Under the pieces are notes generated by a model. That model was given only the letters and a program-made list of their open reading frames with translations, ran no database searches and was not told where the DNA came from. The position numbers and the translations under genes were made by a program. Below are positions 1 through 7,250 of a stretch of 48,163 bases of DNA, piece by piece (the stretch's first letter is position 1; each line of letters starts with the position of its first letter). The stretch is from NCBI GenBank assembly GCA_902514615.1, contig CABXRG010000006.1:1-48163 (forward strand). Direction: 5' to 3'. Origin of the DNA: an uncultured Bacteroidota bacterium. GTDB lineage: Bacteria > Bacteroidota > Bacteroidia > Flavobacteriales > Flavobacteriaceae.

Positions 1-380
1 AGATCTCTTGCGCTTGTAACACCTGCCATAAGAAGTTGATGAGCAGAAGAAGGCATAATAACATCTTTAAATAATTTTGGATAGGTTCGATCCCAATAGT
101 CATAGTCAGAGTGACCGTTAATCATTAAATGTACATGCATATCCCAAAGGCCAGGTAATACAGACATCCCTTCTGTGCTAATTATTTCATAATCACTACT
201 TATTTTAATTGTGCTTGTAGTTCCAACTTCAATAATTGTTTCGTCTTCTATCAATATAACACTGTCATGTATAGGGACATTTCCATATCCGTCAATTAAT
301 GTTCCCCCAACCAATGCTTTTTTTTGAGCAATTGAAAATAATGATGAAACTAACGTTATAAATAAAAATATTTTTTTCAT
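1..380 (-). CDS. Secreted amidohydrolase family protein, N-terminal part (cut by window edge)
   Basis: The reading frame starts at the ATG at 380-378 and stays open to base 1, giving about 126 residues. The start MKKIFLFITLVSSLFSIAQ is a signal peptide, so the enzyme is exported. It continues with the small N-terminal beta domain of composite-domain amidohydrolases (GGTLIDGYGN) and the strand 'VLPGLWDMHVHL', whose HxH pair is the first metal-binding motif of the superfamily (imidazolonepropionase/dipeptidase-like). The C-terminal barrel lies outside the window, so the substrate cannot be guessed. It starts 6 nt after the stop of the Rieske oxygenase gene, on the same strand, so the two are probably one transcript. 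Confidence 0.85.
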   Translation of the reverse strand, partial: MKKIFLFITLVSSLFSIAQKKALVGGTLIDGYGNVPIHDSVILIEDETIIEVGTTSTIKISSDYEIISTEGMSVLPGLWDMHVHLMINGHSDYDYWDRTYPKLFKDVIMPSSAHQLLMAGVTSARD

Positions 381-386
381 TATTAA

Positions 387-1472
387 TTATTTTTTTAATG
401 ATTTAGCTAATAGACTGTGAAAATGATGAACACCTTTCTCCTTTGTAGGCGAAAATCTTCCTGTTTTATAAAATCTTGAATTAATTCCTTTTTGTACTCC
501 TTCAACAACAAATTCATCCTCACGTTCTACTTTATCGAGAGATGCTCCAGCCCCTGTTTCTAGTTTAGATTCATCAAAAACATAAGTTAGAAACTGAACT
601 TTTGTTCTTTTATTAGTAATTGGTTTTACTATATTAATAGATAGTCCCCAAGGATAAAAATTAAGCATAATATTTGGGTATAACCAGTAATAATAGGCTG
701 CAACCTTTTTTCCAAAATCAATATGTGATTCTGGAATATCAAAAATTTCTTCACCATCTTTAGCATAACCTACTTGAAGGTTATAATTTTCAAAAATTTC
801 TGTATCATAATCGCCATAGTCTAAAATATTATTAAGGTCACTATGAACAAAGGGAATATGGAAGCCTTCAAGGTAATTATCACAATACAGAGCCCAATGA
901 GAATTAACTAAATAGTCTTTACTTAAATCACCTCTGAAAGTGAGTTTTTCCAATGGAATAAAACTTACTCTATGGGAAATTTGACTAAAAATTAAATCTA
1001 TATTAAAACTTGGCTCTAATCCTACAAATAAAAAAGGGCCTAAGTTTCTTATTTGAAATTCTTTTAAATTATCACATTTACGAGGAAAATTTTCAGCATC
1101 ATCAAACTCTGGCATTGATTTAAATTTACCGTTTAAATGGAACTTTCTTCCATGATACATACATCTTAAATCACTCAATTGACACCTATCATTTACAATA
1201 ATATTTGCCCTGTGAGTACACACATTTGTAAAACACTTATAATCATCTTTATCATCTTTAATTAATATTAAAGGTTCATCAATATAATTTTTAATAAAGT
1301 CAAAGGGGTATACGTTTGTATTGATTGTCAATATTGATTCATGATCTATTAGTTGCCAGGATTTATAAAAAACTTTTTCTTTTAGTTCCTCAAAAAGAAC
1401 ATCAGATTTATAAAAGTCTGAAGGCAAGGTTTCTGCAATTTTGATGTTTTCCTTAACTTTAATTTTATTCAT
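387..1472 (-). CDS. Rieske [2Fe-2S] aromatic-ring-hydroxylating-type oxygenase, alpha subunit
   Basis: 361 residues without a signal peptide. The Rieske ligands are visible as C85-T-H87 and C104-M-Y-H107. The catalytic domain carries the mononuclear iron motif DNYLEGFHIPFVH, with H205 and H210 as iron ligands. This is the two-domain layout of Rieske non-haem oxygenase alpha subunits, including the choline/carnitine monooxygenase-like branch. Such enzymes hydroxylate or demethylate a small substrate using electrons from a reductase; no reductase gene is visible in this window. The amidohydrolase gene follows 6 nt downstream. The substrate is unknown; the family call is secure. Confidence 0.9.
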   Translation of the reverse strand: MNKIKVKENIKIAETLPSDFYKSDVLFEELKEKVFYKSWQLIDHESILTINTNVYPFDFIKNYIDEPLILIKDDKDDYKCFTNVCTHRANIIVNDRCQLSDLRCMYHGRKFHLNGKFKSMPEFDDAENFPRKCDNLKEFQIRNLGPFLFVGLEPSFNIDLIFSQISHRVSFIPLEKLTFRGDLSKDYLVNSHWALYCDNYLEGFHIPFVHSDLNNILDYGDYDTEIFENYNLQVGYAKDGEEIFDIPESHIDFGKKVAAYYYWLYPNIMLNFYPWGLSINIVKPITNKRTKVQFLTYVFDESKLETGAGASLDKVEREDEFVVEGVQKGINSRFYKTGRFSPTKEKGVHHFHSLLAKSLKK

Positions 1473-1562
1473 TTCTATAGTTAAAAGTTTATTAAAGTCT
1501 AATGTTCTTAGCTTAAATATTAATTATACAACTTAGATTTATTGAAAATTAAAACAATTTTT

Positions 1563-2075
1563 ATGGAAAGAAGAAAATTTTTACAAAATACTTGCCCAAC
1601 TGTAACATTTGCTTTTTTTGGACTTTCATTTGTTCAAGCCTGTTCTAAATCTGATGATGAATCTTCATCTTATGGTTCAAATACTAATGGTAATTCAAGT
1701 GATCCATACGGTAATGATTCTCAGACTACCAATGGAATAACTGAAAGTGGAAACACAATCACTTTAGATTTAACTAATTCTAACTTTAGTAATTTGACGA
1801 GTCCAGGAGACTTTGTTAATTTGACAACTGTTGACTTACTTGTTCTAAGGATATCTAATTCTGAATTTAGGGCTTTTGACAACTGTTGTCCTCACAATGG
1901 CTCAAAGAACGCTTGGTCTTATTCTAACGAGAAATTTCAATGTGCAACACATGGTAACAGCTTTTCAATTGATGGAAATGATGCCAAAGAATGTAATTCT
2001 GGATCAACCTCAGGTGGACTTAAAAAATACTCCTCCTCATTATCTGGTGACACACTCACAATTACAAAATCTTAA
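1563..2075 (+). CDS. Tat-exported Rieske [2Fe-2S] lipoprotein
   Basis: 170 residues from the ATG at 1563. A TTG at 1542 would add seven residues, but the ATG places the twin-arginine motif MERRKFLQ at the very N-terminus and is preferred. A hydrophobic stretch and lipobox FVQAC (C27) follow, so the protein should be folded in the cytoplasm, exported by Tat and lipid-anchored. A Ser/Asn/Gly-rich linker (about 29-60) leads to a small Rieske domain with ligands C109-P-H111 and C127-A-T-H130. It is probably a periplasmic electron carrier. It lies divergent from the Rieske oxygenase and upstream of the b561-like and YceI genes. Confidence 0.85.
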   Translation: MERRKFLQNTCPTVTFAFFGLSFVQACSKSDDESSSYGSNTNGNSSDPYGNDSQTTNGITESGNTITLDLTNSNFSNLTSPGDFVNLTTVDLLVLRISNSEFRAFDNCCPHNGSKNAWSYSNEKFQCATHGNSFSIDGNDAKECNSGSTSGGLKKYSSSLSGDTLTITKS

Positions 2076-2172
2076 ATTATTTTATAACTTAGGATTAGCC
2101 TAAAGGTTGATAATTGTCACCCTTATATTCAATTATTAAGAGTAATATTGATTAGTAATAATATTTTATAAT

Positions 2173-2817
2173 ATGTTAACACTATTTAATCTAACTGGAA
2201 AAAGAGCTAATAAACTACTATTTGTATTAACTTTAATTTTCACCTTAACCCATACAGAAACCCACTCTCAAGACTTCCTAGATGAATTTGATTCACTTAT
2301 AGAAGAAGAAAGTATTGACTTACTTCCTCAAAAAATGATTTTTACTCAAAAATGGCTTTGGGGTGAAAAAGGTCTTCTTAGAAAAACTGGTATTTCTGAA
2401 TTAACTCTTGAAAATCGTGAAAAAGAATTAATCCTTAGAGAAAAATTACTTAAAGCTCATCAGATACTAGGTTATGTTACATTTGCTGGGATGATTGCCC
2501 AAGGAATAGTTGGATCAAAACTATACAATGGAGATTATTCTTTGGAGGACACCCATGAAGCTATTGGAGCCTTTGTAAACACTACATATTTTACAGGCGC
2601 TGGATTATCTCTTTTTACTCCGCCTCCATTGGTTTCACGTGAGATAAAAGGATTCAATAATATGAAAGCTCATAAAATTTTAGCTACTATTCATGCCTCC
2701 GCCATGATTATGACTAATTTGACTTCTGAGGGAGATAAATCAGTGCATAGAGCATCTGCATACAGTGCTTTTGGCTCCTATACACTAGCAATGATAGCTG
2801 TTACATTTAATTTCTAA
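2173..2817 (+). CDS. Predicted multi-span membrane protein, cytochrome b561-like
   Basis: 214 residues. An N-terminal hydrophobic segment (about 12-26) looks like a signal or anchor and is followed by a polar acidic stretch (34-90). Four hydrophobic segments follow, with histidines near their ends: H96, H128, H167 (and H174) and H192. Four helices with paired histidines is the arrangement expected for a b561-type two-haem protein. The next gene encodes YceI, and a b561-YceI pairing is known from E. coli yceJ-yceI. The b561 assignment is inference from the histidine pattern and context, not from a diagnostic motif. Its stop overlaps the next start by one base (TAATG). Confidence 0.6.
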   Translation: MLTLFNLTGKRANKLLFVLTLIFTLTHTETHSQDFLDEFDSLIEEESIDLLPQKMIFTQKWLWGEKGLLRKTGISELTLENREKELILREKLLKAHQILGYVTFAGMIAQGIVGSKLYNGDYSLEDTHEAIGAFVNTTYFTGAGLSLFTPPPLVSREIKGFNNMKAHKILATIHASAMIMTNLTSEGDKSVHRASAYSAFGSYTLAMIAVTFNF

Positions 2818-3347
2818 TGAGATACTTATATATACTTTTATTTTTTTTCATTAGCAATATTTACTCACAAGAAATATGGCAAATAGATCAAAATTCTTCA
2901 CAAATAAAGTATTCAGGCAGTCATTTTCTTCATAATTGGAGCGCTGAAAATAATAATATTGCAGGTGTAATTAAGATTAATGATAGCTCAATTGAAAATA
3001 TTGGAGTTGTTGCCAAAGTTTCAGAATTTGAAAGTGGAAATTCTAATTTGGATAGTAATTCTTATAGAGTTTTAGAGGCCTTAAGGTTTCCTAATATAAT
3101 TTTTAAATCCGTAATAATTAATAATCAAGAAAATACACCTTCAATTGAAGGAGTTTTAAATTTCCATGGAATTGAAAAAAATATTTTTGTTGATTTGACA
3201 TTCAACCACAAAGAAAATTCAGTTCAAATAGAAGGAATGTTTGCTGTTAAATTATCAGATTTTCAAATAAAGCGACCTTCACTAATGCTTCAAAAGGTAG
3301 ACGATGAAATTTTAGTTGAGCTTAACTTAATTTTTGTAAAAGGCTAA
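2817..3347 (+). CDS. YceI family periplasmic protein
   Basis: 176 residues with a signal peptide ending near YSQ (residue 18). The mature part begins W-x-I-D-x-x-x-S-x-I-x-Y and continues with features of YceI-like domains: G-V-I-K-I near 50, 'ALRFPNIIFKS' near 90 and 'GVLNFHGIEKNI' near 115. Members form an extended lipocalin-like barrel that binds polyisoprenoids or quinone-like lipids in the periplasm. It is translationally coupled to the upstream membrane protein through TAATG and overlaps the convergent esterase gene by 4 nt at its 3' end. Confidence 0.85.
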   Translation: MRYLYILLFFFISNIYSQEIWQIDQNSSQIKYSGSHFLHNWSAENNNIAGVIKINDSSIENIGVVAKVSEFESGNSNLDSNSYRVLEALRFPNIIFKSVIINNQENTPSIEGVLNFHGIEKNIFVDLTFNHKENSVQIEGMFAVKLSDFQIKRPSLMLQKVDDEILVELNLIFVKG

Positions 3348-4228
3348 TATTGATGAAATCCCTGAGAAACAAATTCTAATACAGTTGGAAGAGATTCTCT
3401 CCAATAGGTCCATGTATGAGCTCCATCCCTAACACGATACTCATGATTTATTCCTTTATCACTAAAGTCAATATGTAATTGACTGCTATCTTGGTAAAGA
3501 TAATCGTCATCTCCAGTATCAATAAACCATCTAACAGAATTTATTTCACTGATTGGAATTTTATTTATCAAAATTCTAGGATGATTATTATTTAACAAAG
3601 CCTCTAGATCTCCTTCGATATAATCAAAGTCATAATTGTAATTATACTTATTTCTAAAAATCCATTCAATAAATTTATTTGGATTTGTAGGTCCTATTGC
3701 AGGACTTAAAGGAACTGCAGATGAGAAAAGATCAGGTCTGTGTAGTGCATATATTAATGTGCCCCCGCCACCCATTGATAGTCCTGATATAGCTCGAAAT
3801 CTTTTATCAGATTTAATTCTATATTTTGATTCGACATGAGGCATTAATTCATTGAAAAAAAAATCTTCGTAAAGCCAATTTTCATTTGGGATATTGATGT
3901 ACCCTACATATCCAGTATTTGCATCAGGCATTACAATGATCATAGGAGTTGACTCTCCATTGATAATTGAGTTATCTGCTATTTTTTTAACCTCACCAAA
4001 TTGAACCCATCCGGTATGATCATCACCAAGTCCATGAAGTAAATAAAGTACAGGATAACTTCTAGATGAAGTTTCATAATCTGGTGGAAGGTATACTGAA
4101 TAGTTCCTTTCCATATTTAGAATTTCACTTTTCATAGTAAGGTCATCAAAAACCTTGCTTTGAGCAAAAATAAAGTTTGTAGAAGTAATAATTATAAATA
4201 GTAATGACAGTCTGTAGGTTTTTCTCAT
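3344..4228 (-). CDS. Secreted esterase, alpha/beta-hydrolase (esterase D / feruloyl esterase-like)
   Basis: 294 residues with a signal peptide ending near IFAQ (residue 23). The fold is indicated by 'YPVLYLLHGLGDDHTGW' (about 58-74) and the nucleophile elbow GLSMGG with S151. The acid is probably within the D237-D242 cluster (FIDTGDDD), and H271 (DGAHTWTYW) completes the triad. Relatives in the PF00756 group include acetylxylan and feruloyl esterases and enterochelin hydrolase-like proteins; the exact substrate cannot be told. Transcribed divergently from the adjacent NTF2-like lipoprotein gene. Confidence 0.85.
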   Translation of the reverse strand: MRKTYRLSLLFIIITSTNFIFAQSKVFDDLTMKSEILNMERNYSVYLPPDYETSSRSYPVLYLLHGLGDDHTGWVQFGEVKKIADNSIINGESTPMIIVMPDANTGYVGYINIPNENWLYEDFFFNELMPHVESKYRIKSDKRFRAISGLSMGGGGTLIYALHRPDLFSSAVPLSPAIGPTNPNKFIEWIFRNKYNYNYDFDYIEGDLEALLNNNHPRILINKIPISEINSVRWFIDTGDDDYLYQDSSQLHIDFSDKGINHEYRVRDGAHTWTYWRESLPTVLEFVSQGFHQY

Positions 4229-4284
4229 AGAACCAATTTATGAAATATATCTTATATTTAAGGATAACCAATAAATCAATCAAA

Positions 4285-4812
4285 ATGAAAAAAATATTTT
4301 TAACACTATTACTAAGTTTTGCAATTATAAGTTGTGAAAACAATCAATCTGATGTAAGTTCAGATTATCCTACTATTATCGATGAATCAGAATTAGTAGA
4401 GCTATCAAATAAGCAATATGAAGCTATGAATTCAGGTGATATTGAATCAGTTGTTGACATGTATGCTGATGATGCTATGTGGTCTTTTCCTAACGGAGTT
4501 AATATGGAAGGCAAAGATGCTATAAGAGGTATGCTTGAATCAACCACAAGTATCTGGAATATTACTTCAGGAGATGATACAAATTACATGGCAATGAAAG
4601 GAACTGATACTAATGAAGATGGTGAAGAGTTTGAATTTCATGTTCTTTTAAGTTGGGGTCCTCAAACATTTGCTAATGATGATACATCAATTACTGTTCC
4701 TTATCACAGCGCAACTTTCTTTGTAGGCGAGGATAAAAAAATCCAATGGACTGGAGCATTCTATGATAGAACAAAATTTGTTGAAGCATATGATGTAGAT
4801 CCAATAAAATAA
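4285..4812 (+). CDS. NTF2/SnoaL-like lipoprotein (first of three)
   Basis: 175 residues from the ATG at 4285. The frame is open to 4240, but only the inner start puts the lipoprotein signal MKKIFLTLLLSFAIISC at the N-terminus (C17). The mature part resembles an NTF2-like cone fold: a helix with 'NKQYEAMNSGDIESVVDMYADDAMW', then G-K-D-A-I-R-G and beta strands. This fold serves ketosteroid isomerase-type enzymes as well as binding proteins; no catalytic set is evident here. A strong terminator follows at 4835. Two further NTF2-like lipoproteins lie next to it. Confidence 0.75.
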   Translation: MKKIFLTLLLSFAIISCENNQSDVSSDYPTIIDESELVELSNKQYEAMNSGDIESVVDMYADDAMWSFPNGVNMEGKDAIRGMLESTTSIWNITSGDDTNYMAMKGTDTNEDGEEFEFHVLLSWGPQTFANDDTSITVPYHSATFFVGEDKKIQWTGAFYDRTKFVEAYDVDPIK

Positions 4813-4834
4813 AGTTTAATATTTTATTATAATT

Positions 4835-4864
4835 AAACCCCTGATTTACAGGGGTTTTTTTATT
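4835..4864 (+). terminator. Rho-independent terminator after the first NTF2-like gene
   Basis: A perfect 9-bp stem, AAACCCCTG / CAGGGGTTT (4835-4843 with 4849-4857), 5-nt loop, followed by a T run. Confidence 0.9.
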
Positions 4865-4868
4865 TTTG
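4861..4868 (+). promoter_or_regulatory. Candidate -7 box for the second NTF2-like gene
   Basis: TATTTTTG matches the Bacteroidota -7 consensus TAnnTTTG, 20 nt before the ATG at 4889. It begins inside the T tract of the preceding terminator. No clear -33 TTTG is seen. Confidence 0.45.
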
Positions 4869-4888
4869 AGATATATAAAAATTAAATT

Positions 4889-5422
4889 ATGAGAAAACTA
4901 GCTTTATTATTAATTATTTTATTTGCTTCATGTGAAGCTCCAACAACAGGAGTTAGTGAAGCAGATTCAAACACATTTGAAAAAAATGTTGAAACTTTAA
5001 AGAATAACTTCATTAAAGGGTACGAAGAAGGAGACTATGATAAAGTAGTTTCTGTATTTGCAGATTCGATTAGGTGGTATGGGCCTGGAGTTAATGCTGA
5101 AATGCTTCAAGGAATTGATATCTTAAAAGAAAATGTTTCTTTTTGGATGGGTAATTTTGAAAATATTTCTTTCACAGAAGGTGGTGGTCTTCCGGGCACT
5201 GATATTGGTTTCTGGGGTGGAAATACCTATCCTGTTTCTGATGCAATGTCTGGACCAAATAATGTAAGAATGTATGGTACATGGGATATAACTAACTCAA
5301 CAACTGGGAAAGAAGCAACATTTAAACATTACGTGGTGTTAAATTTTAATGAAGATGGTCAAGTACACACAGTTACTGAATATGCAGATGTAGGTGGATT
5401 AATGGCTACTTTTGAAGAGTAA
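4889..5422 (+). CDS. NTF2/SnoaL-like lipoprotein (second of three)
   Basis: 177 residues with signal and lipobox MRKLALLLIILFASC (C15). The mature region shows 'GYEEGDYDKVVSVFADSIRWYGPGVN', G-I-D-I-L-K-E-N-V near 75-84, and a final strand 'HYVVLNFNEDGQVHTVTEYADVGG', the order typical of NTF2-like domains. It has its own candidate promoter and a strong terminator downstream, so it is probably transcribed separately from the first copy. Function unknown; the three copies differ a lot in sequence. Confidence 0.75.
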   Translation: MRKLALLLIILFASCEAPTTGVSEADSNTFEKNVETLKNNFIKGYEEGDYDKVVSVFADSIRWYGPGVNAEMLQGIDILKENVSFWMGNFENISFTEGGGLPGTDIGFWGGNTYPVSDAMSGPNNVRMYGTWDITNSTTGKEATFKHYVVLNFNEDGQVHTVTEYADVGGLMATFEE

Positions 5423-5522
5423 TTGTTAATAATTAATTTACATCAATCAAATCTCATTAAAAAAATCTTAATAGATTTAATCGTTAGCTTAAGCTAACAT
5501 AAATTGGTTTATGGTTAATTAA

Positions 5523-5556
5523 AAACCCTCAAGAACTTTCTTGAGGGTTTTTTTAT
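5523..5556 (+). terminator. Rho-independent terminator after the second NTF2-like gene
   Basis: A perfect 12-bp stem, AAACCCTCAAGA / TCTTGAGGGTTT (5523-5534 with 5539-5550), loop ACTT, then T residues. The A-rich left flank could also let it act for the opposite strand. Confidence 0.9.
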
Positions 5557-5663
5557 AATGTCGTAGATGACAATTGTAAGACTATTAACCTATAAGTAAA
5601 TTATTAAATATTACTATTAAAAGATAATTTACTGTGTTATAGTTATCTACAAACTTTTAACAA

Positions 5664-6164
5664 CTATTGAGAATTTCCTCTAATAGAGTACTGACTTAAA
5701 GTTATTATTTTACCATCTACCACATAATAACTTTCATGCTGTTGGTTAGTATATTCTTCTCTTTCGTCAGTAGCGGGATATGTAACAGTAAATCCTGCTT
5801 GAACATGTTCACCACCAATTGATGGATCTAGATCAACAGAAAAAGCATAATCATATGACCAAGAAGCAGTATCCCCAGTACTAATTGATTCAATAAATGA
5901 GTCAAAAGTAGATGTAGAAATACCATTTGGTCTTAAGACAACAACAGAATCAGCAAAAAATGATCTCATTCCTTCGTAATCTTGATTAGTCCATAATTCA
6001 TCAACTGTATTAACAACGTCAATTGCTGATTGAGTTCCAAGATGCCATTGAGCATCAGAATTTTCACCTGTAACAAAGCCAATGGCTCTTTCCGGTAAAT
6101 TAGAATCACATCCACCTAAAAATACGACAGATGCTAAAAGTGTGATTAAAATTGAATTTTTCAT
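5664..6164 (-). CDS. NTF2/SnoaL-like lipoprotein (third of three)
   Basis: 166 residues with lipoprotein signal MKNSILITLLASVVFLGGC (C19). The mature part has 'VDELWTNQDYEGMRSFFADSVVVLRPNG', the helix and first strand of an NTF2-like domain, and ends in 'ESYYVVDGKIITLSQYS', the usual final strand. It converges on the two plus-strand NTF2-like genes across the terminator at 5523. Function unknown. Confidence 0.75.
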   Translation of the reverse strand: MKNSILITLLASVVFLGGCDSNLPERAIGFVTGENSDAQWHLGTQSAIDVVNTVDELWTNQDYEGMRSFFADSVVVLRPNGISTSTFDSFIESISTGDTASWSYDYAFSVDLDPSIGGEHVQAGFTVTYPATDEREEYTNQQHESYYVVDGKIITLSQYSIRGNSQ

Positions 6165-6448
6165 TGTAATTGTTTAAGCAGTAAATATATAACTATTTAG
6201 TAAAAAATATATGTACTATTTTTAACATGTATTGTTTATAAATTAATAATATTTTAATAAAGTAGTTTTATTTAGTTATAATTATATAATATGTGCTTAT
6301 AAAAAAATAATAATGAATAATATAATGAACATACAAATTTTTATAATGTATTAATAATACAATTAGTGATACATAGATTAAAACTTTATTGCTTAAATAA
6401 TAAGATTATTTAAAAATTTTTGTAACCTTTGCTACTCAAAATATAATA

Positions 6449-6916
6449 ATGAAAAAATTAATACTACTACTTATAATAATAACTAGTTCATGTGTTGGGC
6501 CTCGAACGATTAATTATAACAATGAACCAAACACTCAAATAGATTTCTATACTTCTGAAAATACTAAAAAGCTTGACTTTCCCTTTTCTGATGCGACCAT
6601 TGTAAACAATGTAATATATGTTGCTGGGCAAGTTGGAAATATACCAGGCACAAATGAAGTAGTACCAGGGGGGATTAAAGAAGAAACTAAACAAACAATG
6701 AAAAACATAGAAGGTGTATTAACATCGCTAGGTAGTTCAATGGATAAAGTTTTTAAATGCACATGTATGTTGTCTGATATTTCAGAATGGGGAGCTATGA
6801 GTGAGGAATACAAAAAGTTTTTTAAGAAAAACAGAAGACCTTCAAGAAGTGCTTTTGCAGGTACTGGTCTAGCGCTTGGCGCAAAGGTTGAAATAGAATG
6901 TTGGGCAATTAAATAA
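6449..6916 (+). CDS. RidA/YjgF/UK114 family protein with lipoprotein signal
   Basis: 155 residues. A lipoprotein signal MKKLILLLIIITSSC (C15) precedes a complete RidA-fold domain: 'IYVAGQVGNIPGTNE' (56-70), 'NIEGVLTSLGSSMDKVFKCT' (86-105) and 'PSRSAFAGTGLALGAKVEIE' (131-150). R133 aligns with the arginine that deaminating RidA proteins need for 2-aminoacrylate/imine hydrolysis. Classical RidA is cytosolic, so an envelope-anchored version is unusual. The 284-nt gap before it (6165-6448) is very AT-rich; the only signal I see is 'taacctttg' shortly before the start, an imperfect -7 box. Confidence 0.85.
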   Translation: MKKLILLLIIITSSCVGPRTINYNNEPNTQIDFYTSENTKKLDFPFSDATIVNNVIYVAGQVGNIPGTNEVVPGGIKEETKQTMKNIEGVLTSLGSSMDKVFKCTCMLSDISEWGAMSEEYKKFFKKNRRPSRSAFAGTGLALGAKVEIECWAIK

Positions 6917-6918
6917 TA

Positions 6919-7119
6919 TTAACGCTTTTGATTAACAGAAGACTCTGTAATTAATTCAGCAAGCAATTCATCTGCTTTTTCGTCCGCTTCAGATTGTTTT
7001 TTGGAATCAAATTTTTTGTAAACTGACATAAAATGATTGGCTGTTCTCTTAGAGATTTTTTTTAGAAGAAGAGCTTCGTTAACCCTTCTAAGGAAAATAC
7101 TTTTAGAATTAATTTGCAT
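6919..7119 (-). CDS. Small basic hypothetical protein
   Basis: 66 residues, rich in Lys/Arg and Glu and predicted helical (RVNEALLLKKISKRTANHFM, then SEADEKADELLAELITESS). It has no signal peptide or known motif. It fills the space between ridA-like and the first DUF5916 gene without overlapping either, and its composition is protein-like, so it is probably real. It ends 3 nt from the convergent RidA-like gene. Function unknown. Confidence 0.5.
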   Translation of the reverse strand: MQINSKSIFLRRVNEALLLKKISKRTANHFMSVYKKFDSKKQSEADEKADELLAELITESSVNQKR

Positions 7120-7250
7120 GGTTATAGTTAACTAAAATTAAGAAAAATTCTGAAGTATACTAACTTTTTAAAGCTTTATTAAATAGATTAAAGAGGAAAG
7201 AAACTGCCTGCCAATAAAAGCAAAATAGTAAATGTTTGGTTTAAAGTATA

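Noticed and set aside
1876-2103. Second-frame ORF within the Rieske lipoprotein gene
   Set aside because: It overlaps the two Rieske cysteine motifs in another frame, and has no plausible start of its own.
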